DNA of 58,026 nt from Candidatus Rokuibacteriota bacterium (GTDB lineage: Bacteria > Methylomirabilota > Methylomirabilia > Rokubacteriales > CSP1-6), in assembly GCA_016866775.1 (NCBI GenBank), contig VGLJ01000029.1:1-58026 (forward strand), in the 5' to 3' direction. A model generated the notes under the pieces. It saw only the letters and a list, made by a program, of their open reading frames with translations. It was not told where the DNA came from and searched no databases. A program made the position numbers and the translations under genes. Positions 34,447-42,753 of this stretch are shown here, in pieces; the first letter of the stretch is position 1, and every line of letters starts with the position of its first letter.

Positions 34447-34659
34447 ATGGCCGAACTGAAAGTGCTCTACGATCGTGAAGGTCGAACTCTCACCGTCTGG
34501 TTCAGCGATCGGCATCAGGAGCACATCTGCGAAGAAACTGGAGACGAAGTCGTTCTCATGCAGGATGCCGCCGGACGCGTCATCGGCTTTGAGAAACTCA
34601 ATTTCTCGATTCCGGAAGCCGACCGACTTCGCGTCGCGCTCGAGACGACGCCCGCCTGA
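34447..34659 (+). CDS. DUF2283 domain protein
   Basis: The 70-residue protein has the DUF2283 pattern: KVLYDREGRTLTVWFSD, CEETGDEVVLMQDAAGRVIGFEKLNFS. These small beta-rich proteins commonly neighbour DUF4258 or PIN toxins and are suspected antitoxin components; biochemistry is lacking. AAGGAGGGAAG gives a strong ribosome site 8-10 nt before the ATG, unlike many genes here. It closes the lower-GC island; no DUF4258 partner is visible. Confidence 0.8.
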   Translation: MAELKVLYDREGRTLTVWFSDRHQEHICEETGDEVVLMQDAAGRVIGFEKLNFSIPEADRLRVALETTPA

Positions 34660-34704
34660 ACCGCCCCCAGAGCGTCACCGCCACCAACCAGTGATCCGCG
34701 CGCG

Positions 34705-35259
34705 CTACCTCATGGTGCGCGGTGGGATCGTCCAGAGAGACAGCAGGTGCGCGCCCCCCGGCAGCGGGAGGCGCACGGTCTTGTCCGGCTCCCAGTCGCC
34801 CATGTCGTAGTCGTGCGACACGATCCGCGTGCCCGGCTTCAGCTCGGCGAGCAGCTTCGGACGGAGGCGCAGGTTCACCTCCGGCAGCAGATACCGCGTC
34901 ACCACCGTCGCTTGGCGGAGATCCGCTTCGAAGATGTCGCCCTCGGCGAAACGAACACGCTTCGCCACGCCGGCGCTCCGCGCGTTGGCCCTCGCCTCCT
35001 CGATGCGCTCGGGATCGAGGTCGATGCCGAGCCCGCGCGTGCCGAACCGTTTTGCCGCCGCGATGGGAATGCGGCCGTCGCCGCAGCCCAGGTCGATCAG
35101 GAAGTCGTCCTTCGTCACCTTCGCCAGGTCGAGCATCGCCTTGACGATTCGCTCGTGCGTGGCGATGTAGGGGACGTCGAGCGGCCTGCTCGGTTGCCGG
35201 ATGATCGGCTGCGCCGCCACGCGCCGCGGCGCCGCGCCGGACAGAACGGCGAGGAGCAT
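34705..35259 (-). CDS. Class I SAM-dependent methyltransferase with a Tat/Sec-like leader
   Basis: Residues 30-184 contain the SAM motif FLIDLGCGDGRIPIAAAKRFG, acidic strand LGIDLDPERIEEA, FAEGDIFEADL and LLPEVNLRLRPKLLAELKPGTRIVSHDYDMGDW. This is the pattern of small methyltransferases resembling protein-lysine or SpeE-type enzymes. ATG 35259 starts MLLAVLSGAAPRRVAAQ. In-frame codons upstream read LTRRRVLRA, which together with this leader form a Tat-like signal. That extension would start at CTG 35298, overlapping the stop of the preceding gene. An exported SAM enzyme is puzzling because SAM is cytoplasmic. It follows the amidohydrolase gene on the same strand. Confidence 0.8.
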   Translation of the reverse strand: MLLAVLSGAAPRRVAAQPIIRQPSRPLDVPYIATHERIVKAMLDLAKVTKDDFLIDLGCGDGRIPIAAAKRFGTRGLGIDLDPERIEEARANARSAGVAKRVRFAEGDIFEADLRQATVVTRYLLPEVNLRLRPKLLAELKPGTRIVSHDYDMGDWEPDKTVRLPLPGGAHLLSLWTIPPRTMR

Positions 35260-35290
35260 GGCGCGAAGAACGCGCCGCCGGGTGAGCGCG

Positions 35291-36532
35291 CTACGCAGAG
35301 GCTGAGGCCGTCGATGCGGCGCGCACCTTCCTGCCCATCGGCGTGTCCTCGAGATGGAAGAACGTCAGCACGTTGCCCGCGGCGATCCGGTAGGCCTCGT
35401 CGGCCGGCACGCCCGCGAAGAGCCGCTCGGCGAACGGGCGCGTGTTCGGCCAGTCACACTCGATGTGCGGGAAGTCGGTGGCGAACATGACGTGCCCGAC
35501 GCCCAGGTGATGGCGGAGCTCCATCGCCACGCGCTCGACGTGCTGGATGCTGAACGAGATGTGCTCCTGCACGTACTCGCTCGGGCGGCGCTTCGGCGGC
35601 GTGAAGCCGAGCAGCCGCTCCGCCCAGTGGCGGTGCCGCTCGAACCAGTAGTCGGCTTCCTCCATCCAGAACGGCACCCAGCCGAGCCGCGTCTCCGCGA
35701 AGAAGATCTTCAGATCGGGCAGGCGGTCGAACACGCCCGACATCGTGAGCTGCGCCAGGCTGATCGACGGCGGCACGCTGAGGAACGGCAGCGCGACCCA
35801 CTCGACGATCTTGCGCGCACCGACCTTCTTGAGGATCTCGGGATCCGCGCCCGGGTACTCGAACGTCGGCTGCTGCGCGCGCGGGCCGAGGCGATCGAAG
35901 CCCACGTGCACGGTGAGCGGCATCTGCATGTCGATCGCGGCCGCCCAGAACCTGTCGTCCTCCGGCTTCGGGTACGACTTGCCGTTCGGGAACACGCCCA
36001 GGTTCACGCCCTTCAGCCCGAGCTTCTTGCAGTGATGCAATTCGGCGATCGCGTCGTCGAGGTTCGTCCACGGGATCACGCCGAGACCGATCAGCCGATC
36101 GCGCGAGACCGAGCAGTATTCGTCGCCGAGCCAGTCGTTGTAGGCGCGCACGGTCGCGCGATACACGTCTTCATCGGCGAGCGCGCGCCACAAGCGCGGG
36201 CCCACCTGCATGTTGGGGAACAGGACCTCGGCGTGGAGCTGGTCCATGTCCTGTTCTTTCAGTCGCTGCTCGGGCGGGCCCACGCCCGCGGTGTCGTCGA
36301 CGGTGGCGCCGAACGGCAGCCACGTCTCGTTGGTCCGTCCCGCTCGCAAATCTAAGAATGGCGCCGGGTACGGCGGCTGTCCTTCGATGAGCAAGGCGTC
36401 GCCGCCGTCGGGCAGCTTGATCGTGCGCGGTCCTTTCTCGCGAAGCTCCGCCGGCATTCGCGGGGTCCAGCGCTCCGGACGCACTTCGAGATGACCGTCA
36501 CTCGAGATCAGCGGTGGTAGCGTGGATGCCAT
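35291..36532 (-). CDS. Amidohydrolase family 2 metal-dependent hydrolase
   Basis: The 413-residue protein begins MASTLPPLISSDGHLEV, where the usual first metal site is reduced to a D-x-H. It has GVIPWTNLDDAIAELHHCKKLGLKGVNLGVFP, PLTVHVGFDRLG, IFFAETRLGWVPFWMEEAD and VMFATDFPHIECDWP, the last giving the catalytic Asp. The overall order matches Amidohydro_2 enzymes of aromatic catabolism. ATG 36532 is preferred over an upstream start because the family N-terminus begins there. The divergent HAD gene starts 26 nt away. The 3' end overlaps a possible CTG start of the methyltransferase. Confidence 0.88.
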   Translation of the reverse strand: MASTLPPLISSDGHLEVRPERWTPRMPAELREKGPRTIKLPDGGDALLIEGQPPYPAPFLDLRAGRTNETWLPFGATVDDTAGVGPPEQRLKEQDMDQLHAEVLFPNMQVGPRLWRALADEDVYRATVRAYNDWLGDEYCSVSRDRLIGLGVIPWTNLDDAIAELHHCKKLGLKGVNLGVFPNGKSYPKPEDDRFWAAAIDMQMPLTVHVGFDRLGPRAQQPTFEYPGADPEILKKVGARKIVEWVALPFLSVPPSISLAQLTMSGVFDRLPDLKIFFAETRLGWVPFWMEEADYWFERHRHWAERLLGFTPPKRRPSEYVQEHISFSIQHVERVAMELRHHLGVGHVMFATDFPHIECDWPNTRPFAERLFAGVPADEAYRIAAGNVLTFFHLEDTPMGRKVRAASTASASA

Positions 36533-36558
36533 ATGCAGAACCCCCCGTCGGCGGTCGG

Positions 36559-37197
36559 ATGGTAACACTCAAGGCCGTCATCTTCGATTACGGCGGCGTG
36601 CTGCGCGGCGACAGCCGCGAGGAGTGGGACACGGTCGACGCCGCGAACACCCCGCCGCGCGGCTCCCTGTGGAAGGCGTGGCACGACATCCCGGAGTATC
36701 GGCTCGCGCGCGAGGGCGCGATCGACGGACCCGCGTTCCGCACGGCGATCCACCGCGCGCTGAGCGCCGTCGCGGGCGACGCGGCGCGTGCCGAGGCCGC
36801 GATCGCAGCGCTCGAAAAGCACCTGGCGAGCCTTCCGCCCATCGACGCCGGGATGCGCGCGCTCGTCGATCACCTCCGGCGAAACGGACGCGTCAAGCTC
36901 GGCATGCCCTCCAACGCGAACCGCGGATGGACGGAGGAGTTTCGCGCGCGTGGCGTGGCCGACCTGTTCGACGACGTCGTCGTCTCGGGGGACGTCGGCG
37001 TGGCGAAGCCGGACCAGGCGATCTTCCGCCTCGCGGCGCAGCGCCTCGGCGTCGCGCCCGAGGCCTGTCTCATGATCGACGACCAGGCGCAGCACCTGCG
37101 GGGCGCCGCGGCCGCCGGCATGCGCACCTATCTCTATGCGCCGGAGGGCATCGCCCCGCTGATCGCCGAGTTGGAAGAGGCCGGCGTCCTGGAGTAG
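36559..37197 (+). CDS. HAD-superfamily hydrolase (subfamily IA)
   Basis: The 212-residue protein has the HAD motifs in order: motif I IFDYGGVLRGD (the nucleophile Asp and a Tyr/Gly start typical of the epoxide-hydrolase N-terminal class), motif II GMPSNAN, the Lys in GDVGVAKPDQAIF and motif IV LMIDDQAQHLRGAAAAGM. It acts on phosphate esters or haloacids in the cytoplasm. ATG 36559 fits the family; ATG 36526 in frame would add 11 residues and lies 2 nt after a TAGCGT hexamer. It is followed by a LigB-type dioxygenase gene 24 nt later, suggesting an operon. Confidence 0.85.
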   Translation: MVTLKAVIFDYGGVLRGDSREEWDTVDAANTPPRGSLWKAWHDIPEYRLAREGAIDGPAFRTAIHRALSAVAGDAARAEAAIAALEKHLASLPPIDAGMRALVDHLRRNGRVKLGMPSNANRGWTEEFRARGVADLFDDVVVSGDVGVAKPDQAIFRLAAQRLGVAPEACLMIDDQAQHLRGAAAAGMRTYLYAPEGIAPLIAELEEAGVLE

Positions 37198-37221
37198 CCT
37201 TTTGCCGCGGAGGGCAAGTCC

Positions 37222-38268
37222 ATGGCGGAGATTCTCGGCCTCGGCGTCACCCACTTTCCTCTCCTGGCCAGCAAGGACCAGAACATGACGCGCATCATCC
37301 GCCGCATCATGGCGGATCCGGGCCTGCCCGAGCGCCTGCGTCATCCCGAGAGCTGGCCCGAACCGATGCGCAAGGAGTGGGGCAGCGACGAGGGCGTCGC
37401 CGCCGCGCGCCGGCATCGCGAGGCCCTCGTCGCCGAGTTCCGCAAGGCGCGGCGCGTGCTCGACGACTTCGCGCCGGACGTCGTCATCGTCTGGGGCGAC
37501 GATCAGTACGAGAACTTCCGCGAGGACGTGATCCCGCCGTTCTGCGTGCTCGCCTACGACGCGATCGAGCACCGGCCGTGGGAGCACTCCGCATCGAACT
37601 TCTGGGACGAACCGAAGGACACCGTGTTCACGTACAAGGGCCACCGGCAGGCGGCGAAGGCGCTCGTCTCCGACCTCCTCGACGAGGGCTTCGACCTCTC
37701 CTACGCGTACAAGCCGCTGCACCATCCGCTCGGCCACGCGTTCATGAACACGCTGCTCTTCCTCGACTACGACCGCCAGGGCCTCCCCTATCCCGTGATC
37801 CCGTTCCAGGTGAACTGCTACGGGCGCCGGGTGATCGCGCAGCACGGCAGCACGCGCGGCCTCGCCGCGTCGCCCACCGAGGAGCAGCTCGATCCGCCGT
37901 CGCCGGCCCCGTGGCGCTGCTTCGACCTCGGCCGCGCGACCGCGCGCGCGGCGGCCCGCAGCCCGTGGCGCGTGGCGCTAATCGCTTCGTCGAGCTGGTC
38001 GCACGCGTTCCTCACCTACAAGCACCACCTCCTCTATCCCGACGTTCCGGGCGATCGCGCGCTCTACGAGGCGCTGCGCGCCGGCGATTACCAGACGTGG
38101 CGGCAGACGCCGCTCGCGCAGATCGAGGACAGCGGCCAGCAGGAGATGCTGAACTGGATGTGCCTCGCGGGCGCGATGGCCGAGCTGCAGCGCACCCCGG
38201 CCGCGTGCACGTTCATCGAGAGCTGGATCTTCAACTCGAACAAGGTGTTCGCCACCTTCCCCGCATAG
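37222..38268 (+). CDS. Class III extradiol dioxygenase (LigB superfamily)
   Basis: The 348-residue protein has the LigB-fold signals GLGVTHFPLL (first His), VVIVWGDDQYENF, HPLGHAF and IASSSWSHAFL (later His), with an iron-binding Glu expected in the C-terminal half. Such enzymes open catecholic rings between a hydroxylated and an adjacent carbon using Fe(II). GCGGAGGG precedes the ATG. The neighbours are the HAD hydrolase before it and a beta-lactamase-fold hydrolase after it, all on one strand with small gaps. The substrate is unknown. Confidence 0.82.
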   Translation: MAEILGLGVTHFPLLASKDQNMTRIIRRIMADPGLPERLRHPESWPEPMRKEWGSDEGVAAARRHREALVAEFRKARRVLDDFAPDVVIVWGDDQYENFREDVIPPFCVLAYDAIEHRPWEHSASNFWDEPKDTVFTYKGHRQAAKALVSDLLDEGFDLSYAYKPLHHPLGHAFMNTLLFLDYDRQGLPYPVIPFQVNCYGRRVIAQHGSTRGLAASPTEEQLDPPSPAPWRCFDLGRATARAAARSPWRVALIASSSWSHAFLTYKHHLLYPDVPGDRALYEALRAGDYQTWRQTPLAQIEDSGQQEMLNWMCLAGAMAELQRTPAACTFIESWIFNSNKVFATFPA

Positions 38269-38281
38269 CCAGGAGCCACAT

Positions 38282-39412
38282 ATGGCGTTTCCGCTCGCCG
38301 CGTCGAAGCCGTCCGCGCTGGGTCTCAACGATCGCGCGCTCGACCGCCTGCAAGAGCTGATCGCGCGCCACATCGCGGAAGGCCGGTATCCCGGCGCGCA
38401 GATCGCGCTCGCGCGGCGCGGCCAGCTCGCGCTGACGGCCAGCTTCGGCGACGCGCGCACCGAGCCGAAGCGCGTCCCGGCGAGCGACGACACGCTGTGG
38501 CTCCTCTACTCGAACACGAAGGTCATCGTCGCCAGCGCCGTCTGGCTCCTGGCCGAGCAGGGCGCGCTGTCGTTCACCGACACGGTCGCCGCGCATCTCC
38601 CCGGCTTCGAGGCCAACGGCAAGGGCGAGATCACGATCCTTCAGGTCCTCACGCATCAGGGCGGGTTTCCGACGGCCGAGATGCCGGACGCCGCGTGGAC
38701 CGATCACGAGCTGCTGCGGCGCACCGTCTGCGGCTTCACGCTCGAGTGGACGCCGGGCTCGCGCGTGCGCTATCACGGCCTCGCCGCGCACTGGGTCGCC
38801 GCCGCGCTGATCGAGGCGAAGACCAAGACCGACTACCGCGACTTCATCCGCCTGAACGTCACGGAGCCGCTCGGCCTCGCGAACGAGCTCTTCGTCGGAC
38901 TGCCGGATGCGCAGCACGCGCGCGCCGTGGACATGCACGAGCCCGCTGCGGACACCGGCCGCCAGGTGCTCCGCGCCGAGAACAACACCGCGGAGTTCCG
39001 TCGCGCGGGCGTGCCCGGCGGCGGCGGATACGCGACGGCGCGCGCGATGGCCGCGTTCTATCAGATGCTCGCGCAGGGCGGCACGCTCAACGGCGTACGC
39101 CTGTTCTCGCCGCGCCTCGTGCAGTACGTCACCCGCAACTTCACGGACGACCGCGTCGACCTCTACATGGGCATGCCGATGCACCGCGGGATCGGACCCC
39201 ACTCGCGCGGCACGACGCCGAACATCCGCGGCCTCGGCGCGCTCGCGCATCCGCGCACGTTCGGCCACGGCGGCGTCGGCTCGTCGTACTGCTGGGCGGA
39301 TCCCGAGTCGAGCGTGTCGTTCGCATATCTCTCGAACAGCCGCGTGCCCGATCCGTGGCACAGCGAGCGCATGGATCGGATCTCGAACCTCGTGCATACG
39401 TCCATCGACTGA
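38282..39412 (+). CDS. Beta-lactamase-family serine hydrolase (class C/esterase EstB-like)
   Basis: The 376-residue protein has the serine-hydrolase motifs SNTK (catalytic Ser and Lys, near residue 81), YHG in place of the usual Y-x-N, and FGHGGVGSSYCW at the C-terminal KTG-like strand. It also has ITILQVLTHQGGFP, as in class C beta-lactamase-like esterases. There is no signal peptide, so an intracellular esterase or amidase is more likely than a resistance enzyme. CAGGAGCC precedes the ATG. Its TGA stop overlaps the CTG start of the MFS gene. Confidence 0.87.
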   Translation: MAFPLAASKPSALGLNDRALDRLQELIARHIAEGRYPGAQIALARRGQLALTASFGDARTEPKRVPASDDTLWLLYSNTKVIVASAVWLLAEQGALSFTDTVAAHLPGFEANGKGEITILQVLTHQGGFPTAEMPDAAWTDHELLRRTVCGFTLEWTPGSRVRYHGLAAHWVAAALIEAKTKTDYRDFIRLNVTEPLGLANELFVGLPDAQHARAVDMHEPAADTGRQVLRAENNTAEFRRAGVPGGGGYATARAMAAFYQMLAQGGTLNGVRLFSPRLVQYVTRNFTDDRVDLYMGMPMHRGIGPHSRGTTPNIRGLGALAHPRTFGHGGVGSSYCWADPESSVSFAYLSNSRVPDPWHSERMDRISNLVHTSID

Positions 39413-40647
39413 GCGCGCCGTCGCCGCAGCACCTTTACGTCGCCACCCAGGCGCTCCTCGCCGTACTGCTGGCGACGGTGCAGACCACGTACGGCCTGTA
39501 CGCCGTCAAGACGGCGGGGCTCGGGGCGCTCGAGCTCGCGCTCGTCGGGACCGCGCTCGAGCTGTCCATCGCCGTCGCCGAAGTTCCCACCGGTGTCGTG
39601 GCCGACGTCTACAGCCGGCGTCTCTCCGTGATCATCGGGCTCGTCGTGATCGGCGTCGGCGTCGTCACGATGGGCGCGGTGCCGACGTTCCCCGGCATCG
39701 CCGGCGGCAGCGTCCTTATGGGCACGGGCTATACCTTCATCAGCGGCGCGCACCAGGCGTGGCTCGCCGATGAGATCGGCGACGCGGACGCCGGCCCGGT
39801 GTTCGTGCGCGGCGCGCAAACGGGCCAGCTCGGGCGGCTTGCCGGCGTGCCCGTCGGTGTCGCGCTCGCCTCGATCAACCTCCACATGCCGATGCTCGTC
39901 GGCGGCGCCGCGTACTGGCTGCTCGCCGCCGTCCTCGTCGCCGTCATGACCGAGCGCGGGTACACGCCGACCGCGCGCGAGCGGCGGAGCGCGTGGGCGG
40001 CGATGCGCGCCACGCTCGCCGGCGGCATCGGCGCCGTGCGGGAGCGCCCGGGGCTCGCGGGGATCCTCGCCATCGTGCTCCTGTGCGACATGTCGGGTGA
40101 AGGCATCGGCCGGCTGGCGCCGCTGCACTTCCTCACGACGGTCGGGTTGCCCGAGCGGTTCAATGAGGCGACGTGGTTCGGCGTGCTCAGCGCGGGCTCG
40201 TACCTCGGAGCCGCGCTCGTCACGACCGTCGTCGGCCGCGTCGCGGAAGCGGACGCACGGCGGCTGATGCAGGTCCTGCTCGGCCTCACGATCCTGATGG
40301 CCGTCGCCACGTTCGTCTTCGCCGTGGCGCCGGGCTCCTGGCTCGCGCTGTTCGGGTTCTGGATCGCGCGATGGGTGCGCTTCGCGATGCACCCGCTGCT
40401 CACGGCGCACGTGAACCGGGGGCTCGCGCCCGGAACGCGCGCGACGGTGCTGTCGATCCTCGGCCAGGCCGGCGCGGTCGGTGAGGTCTGCGGCGGACCA
40501 CGGGTCGGGCTCATCGGCACGCTGCGGAGCGTTCGCGTCGCGTTGATGACGTCGGCCGGCATCCTCGTGCCGGCGATCGCGCTCTACGCGCGCGAGCTCG
40601 GACGGCTCAGTCCCGCACCGCCCACGTCTGCGCCGCGTCGACCGTGA
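39409..40647 (+). CDS. MFS transporter with CTG initiation
   Basis: The 412-residue membrane protein has twelve hydrophobic segments, with EVPTGVVADVYSRRLSVIIGLV as the motif between helices 2 and 3. The first helix (YVATQALLAVLLATVQTTYG) begins right after the stop of the hydrolase gene, where no ATG, GTG or TTG exists. CTG 39409 overlaps that TGA (CTGA) and yields SAPSPQHLYVATQ with a complete helix. The first canonical codon, GTG 39478, would remove the first helix. Its C-terminal end overlaps the convergent ABC ATPase gene by 41 nt. Substrate is unknown. Confidence 0.82.
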   Translation: MSAPSPQHLYVATQALLAVLLATVQTTYGLYAVKTAGLGALELALVGTALELSIAVAEVPTGVVADVYSRRLSVIIGLVVIGVGVVTMGAVPTFPGIAGGSVLMGTGYTFISGAHQAWLADEIGDADAGPVFVRGAQTGQLGRLAGVPVGVALASINLHMPMLVGGAAYWLLAAVLVAVMTERGYTPTARERRSAWAAMRATLAGGIGAVRERPGLAGILAIVLLCDMSGEGIGRLAPLHFLTTVGLPERFNEATWFGVLSAGSYLGAALVTTVVGRVAEADARRLMQVLLGLTILMAVATFVFAVAPGSWLALFGFWIARWVRFAMHPLLTAHVNRGLAPGTRATVLSILGQAGAVGEVCGGPRVGLIGTLRSVRVALMTSAGILVPAIALYARELGRLSPAPPTSAPRRP

Positions 40648-41734
40648 GCGTGACGGCGCTGCCGAGCGCGACGGTCTGATCGGGCGGCGCGTCGACGGTC
40701 ACCCGGAGGGCGGCGAGGCCGCCGCCGTGCGCGCCCGTCTCGACCGTGTAGAGATTGCGCGCCCCGCGGAAGATCCGCTGGCGCGCGACACCGCGCCACG
40801 CGATCCCCGGACGTCCGCCGTTCCCGGCGCCCGCGGCGTCCGTGGCGATGCGAATGATCTCCGGTCGCACGACGACGGTCACGGCATCGCCCTCACACAC
40901 GTCATCCGGCGCGGCGCCCCAGCCCTCCCAGCCCTCGCCGTCCACGCGCGCGAGCGCGCCGTCGCCCTCGCGGCGGACCTCGCGCACCTTGGCCGCGAGG
41001 AGGTTCGGCGCGCCGAAGAACGCGGCGACGGTGCGCGACGCCGGACGCGCGTAGACGGTCTGGGGATCGGCCCGCTGGAGCACGCGGCCCTCGTGCATCA
41101 CCGCGATCTCGTCGGAGAGGACCATCGCCTCTTCCTGGTCGTGGGTGACGTAGACCGTCGTGATCCCCAGCCGCTGCTGCAGCGCGCGGATCTCGAGGCG
41201 CATCTGCTCGCGGAGCTGCGCGTCCAGGTTGGAGAGCGGCTCGTCCATGAGCAGCACGCGCGGCTGGAAGACGAGCGCGCGCGCGATGGCGACCCGCTGC
41301 TGCTGCCCGCCGGAAAGCATCGTCGCCTGGCGAGTCGCGAGGTGCTCCATCTGCATGAGGCGAAGCACCTCGCCCACGCGCTCGATGACCGCCGTGCGCG
41401 TGAGCCGTCGCACCTCGAGCGGATAGGCCACGTTGGCGAAGACCGTCATGTGCGGCCAGATCGCGTAGGACTGGAAGACCATGCCGATCTCGCGCCGCTC
41501 GGGCGCGACGAAGACACCGGCCGCGGCGTCGCTCACCACGCGATCCGCGATCACGATGCGGCCGGCGTCGTTGTGCTCGAGCCCCGCGATCATCCGGAGC
41601 GTCGTCGTCTTGCCGCAGCCCGACGGGCCGAGCAGCGTCAGGAGCCGCCCGTCCGCCACGTCGAGCGACACCCGGTCGACGGCGCGCACCGCGCCGAAGT
41701 GCTTGCTGACGCCGTCGACGGTGACGCCGGGCAT
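40607..41734 (-). CDS. ABC transporter ATP-binding protein (Fe3+/spermidine/thiamine type)
   Basis: The 375-residue protein has the ATPase motifs LLGPSGCGKTTTL (Walker A), YPLEVR, LSGGQQQRVAIARAL (signature) and RVLLMDEPLSNLDAQLR (Walker B). A C-terminal TOBE-like domain regulates uptake. It energises the permease encoded two genes upstream on the same strand. The start lies 2 nt after the binding-protein stop. The 3' end overlaps the MFS gene by 41 nt on the opposite strand, so the last residues (TVDAAQTWAVRD) are encoded opposite its C-terminal tail. Confidence 0.92.
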   Translation of the reverse strand: MPGVTVDGVSKHFGAVRAVDRVSLDVADGRLLTLLGPSGCGKTTTLRMIAGLEHNDAGRIVIADRVVSDAAAGVFVAPERREIGMVFQSYAIWPHMTVFANVAYPLEVRRLTRTAVIERVGEVLRLMQMEHLATRQATMLSGGQQQRVAIARALVFQPRVLLMDEPLSNLDAQLREQMRLEIRALQQRLGITTVYVTHDQEEAMVLSDEIAVMHEGRVLQRADPQTVYARPASRTVAAFFGAPNLLAAKVREVRREGDGALARVDGEGWEGWGAAPDDVCEGDAVTVVVRPEIIRIATDAAGAGNGGRPGIAWRGVARQRIFRGARNLYTVETGAHGGGLAALRVTVDAPPDQTVALGSAVTLTVDAAQTWAVRD

Positions 41735-41736
41735 CG

Positions 41737-42753
41737 CTACTTGTAGATCGCCTTCGCCAGCTTGAGCATGTCGTCCTGCAGCTTGGGGTCCGTCGTGCCG
41801 AGCAGCTTGACCTGCGCGATCGTCCGCGCTTCCGCGGCGATCCTGCCCTCGAGCCCGCCGACGACCGGGACGAAGCCGAGGTTCGCGTAGTGCAGCTGCG
41901 CCTCGTCGCTCAGCAGGAAGTCGAGGAACAGCTTCGCCGCGTTCGGGCGCGGCGCGCCCTTGAAGATCGCGCCGTCGAAGCGCACGTACGGCGAGCCTTC
42001 GGGCGGCATGATCGCCTTCACCGGCAGGCCCTTCAGGTCCAGGCTGTCCGGCAGCGTGAACGGGAAATAGACCGGGTACTCGCCGCGCGCCACGCGCGGA
42101 TAGTTGCCGCGCAGCTCGCGGTTCATGTGCGGCTGCTGCTGGGCGAGCTTTTCGTGAAATTCCTTTCCATGTTTCTGTGTCATCACCATGAAGAACACCG
42201 CCCCGCCCCCCAGCGCTCTCATGTCGTCCGACAGCAGCTTCCCCTTCCACCGCGGGTTCAAGAGGTCCTGCCACGTCTTCGGCTCCTCGCCGGGCTTCAC
42301 CATGTCCGTGTTGACGAGGATGCCGTACGTGATGACGTAGATCGGGACGCGGATGTCGTCGGTGGCGAACGGCGCCACCGGACGCTTGCCGTTCGGGGGC
42401 GTGCCGTGCGGCTGGAACGTGCCCTCGGCGAGCTGCAGCGCGGTGGTCGTGGACCCGTTGTGCGAGACGTCGCCGAGCACTTTGCCCGAGGCCTGCTCGG
42501 TGCGGATGCGCTCGCGCAGCTCGCTCGCCCGCGCCTCGAGCAGCTCGAAGCGCACGCCGTACTTCGCCTCGAACGCGGCGCCGACCTTCGGCAGCACCGG
42601 CGTCCCGACGGCGCCGTTGTAGACGACGACCTTGCCTTCCTTCTTCGCGGCGTCGACGACCTTCTTCCAGTCGGCGTCCTGCGCGGCGGCAGGGCGCGCG
42701 ACCGCAAGCGGTGCGAGCGCAGCAAGTCGCAGGACGGATCGGCGTGTCAGCAT
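41737..42753 (-). CDS. ABC extracellular solute-binding protein (Fe3+/2-aminoethylphosphonate/thiamine type)
   Basis: The 338-residue protein begins LTRRSVLRLAALAPLAVARPAAAQ, a Tat-type leader with RRSVL. The mature part has EGKVVVYNGAVGTPVLPKVGAAFEAKYGVRFELLEAR, GDVSHNG and YGILVNTDMVKPGEEPKTWQDLLNPRWKGKL, typical of family 1 binding proteins for iron or phosphonate-type ligands. The start codon overlaps the permease stop by 7 nt. The operon order is permease, binding protein, ATPase. The ligand cannot be named from sequence. Confidence 0.9.
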   Translation of the reverse strand: MLTRRSVLRLAALAPLAVARPAAAQDADWKKVVDAAKKEGKVVVYNGAVGTPVLPKVGAAFEAKYGVRFELLEARASELRERIRTEQASGKVLGDVSHNGSTTTALQLAEGTFQPHGTPPNGKRPVAPFATDDIRVPIYVITYGILVNTDMVKPGEEPKTWQDLLNPRWKGKLLSDDMRALGGGAVFFMVMTQKHGKEFHEKLAQQQPHMNRELRGNYPRVARGEYPVYFPFTLPDSLDLKGLPVKAIMPPEGSPYVRFDGAIFKGAPRPNAAKLFLDFLLSDEAQLHYANLGFVPVVGGLEGRIAAEARTIAQVKLLGTTDPKLQDDMLKLAKAIYK

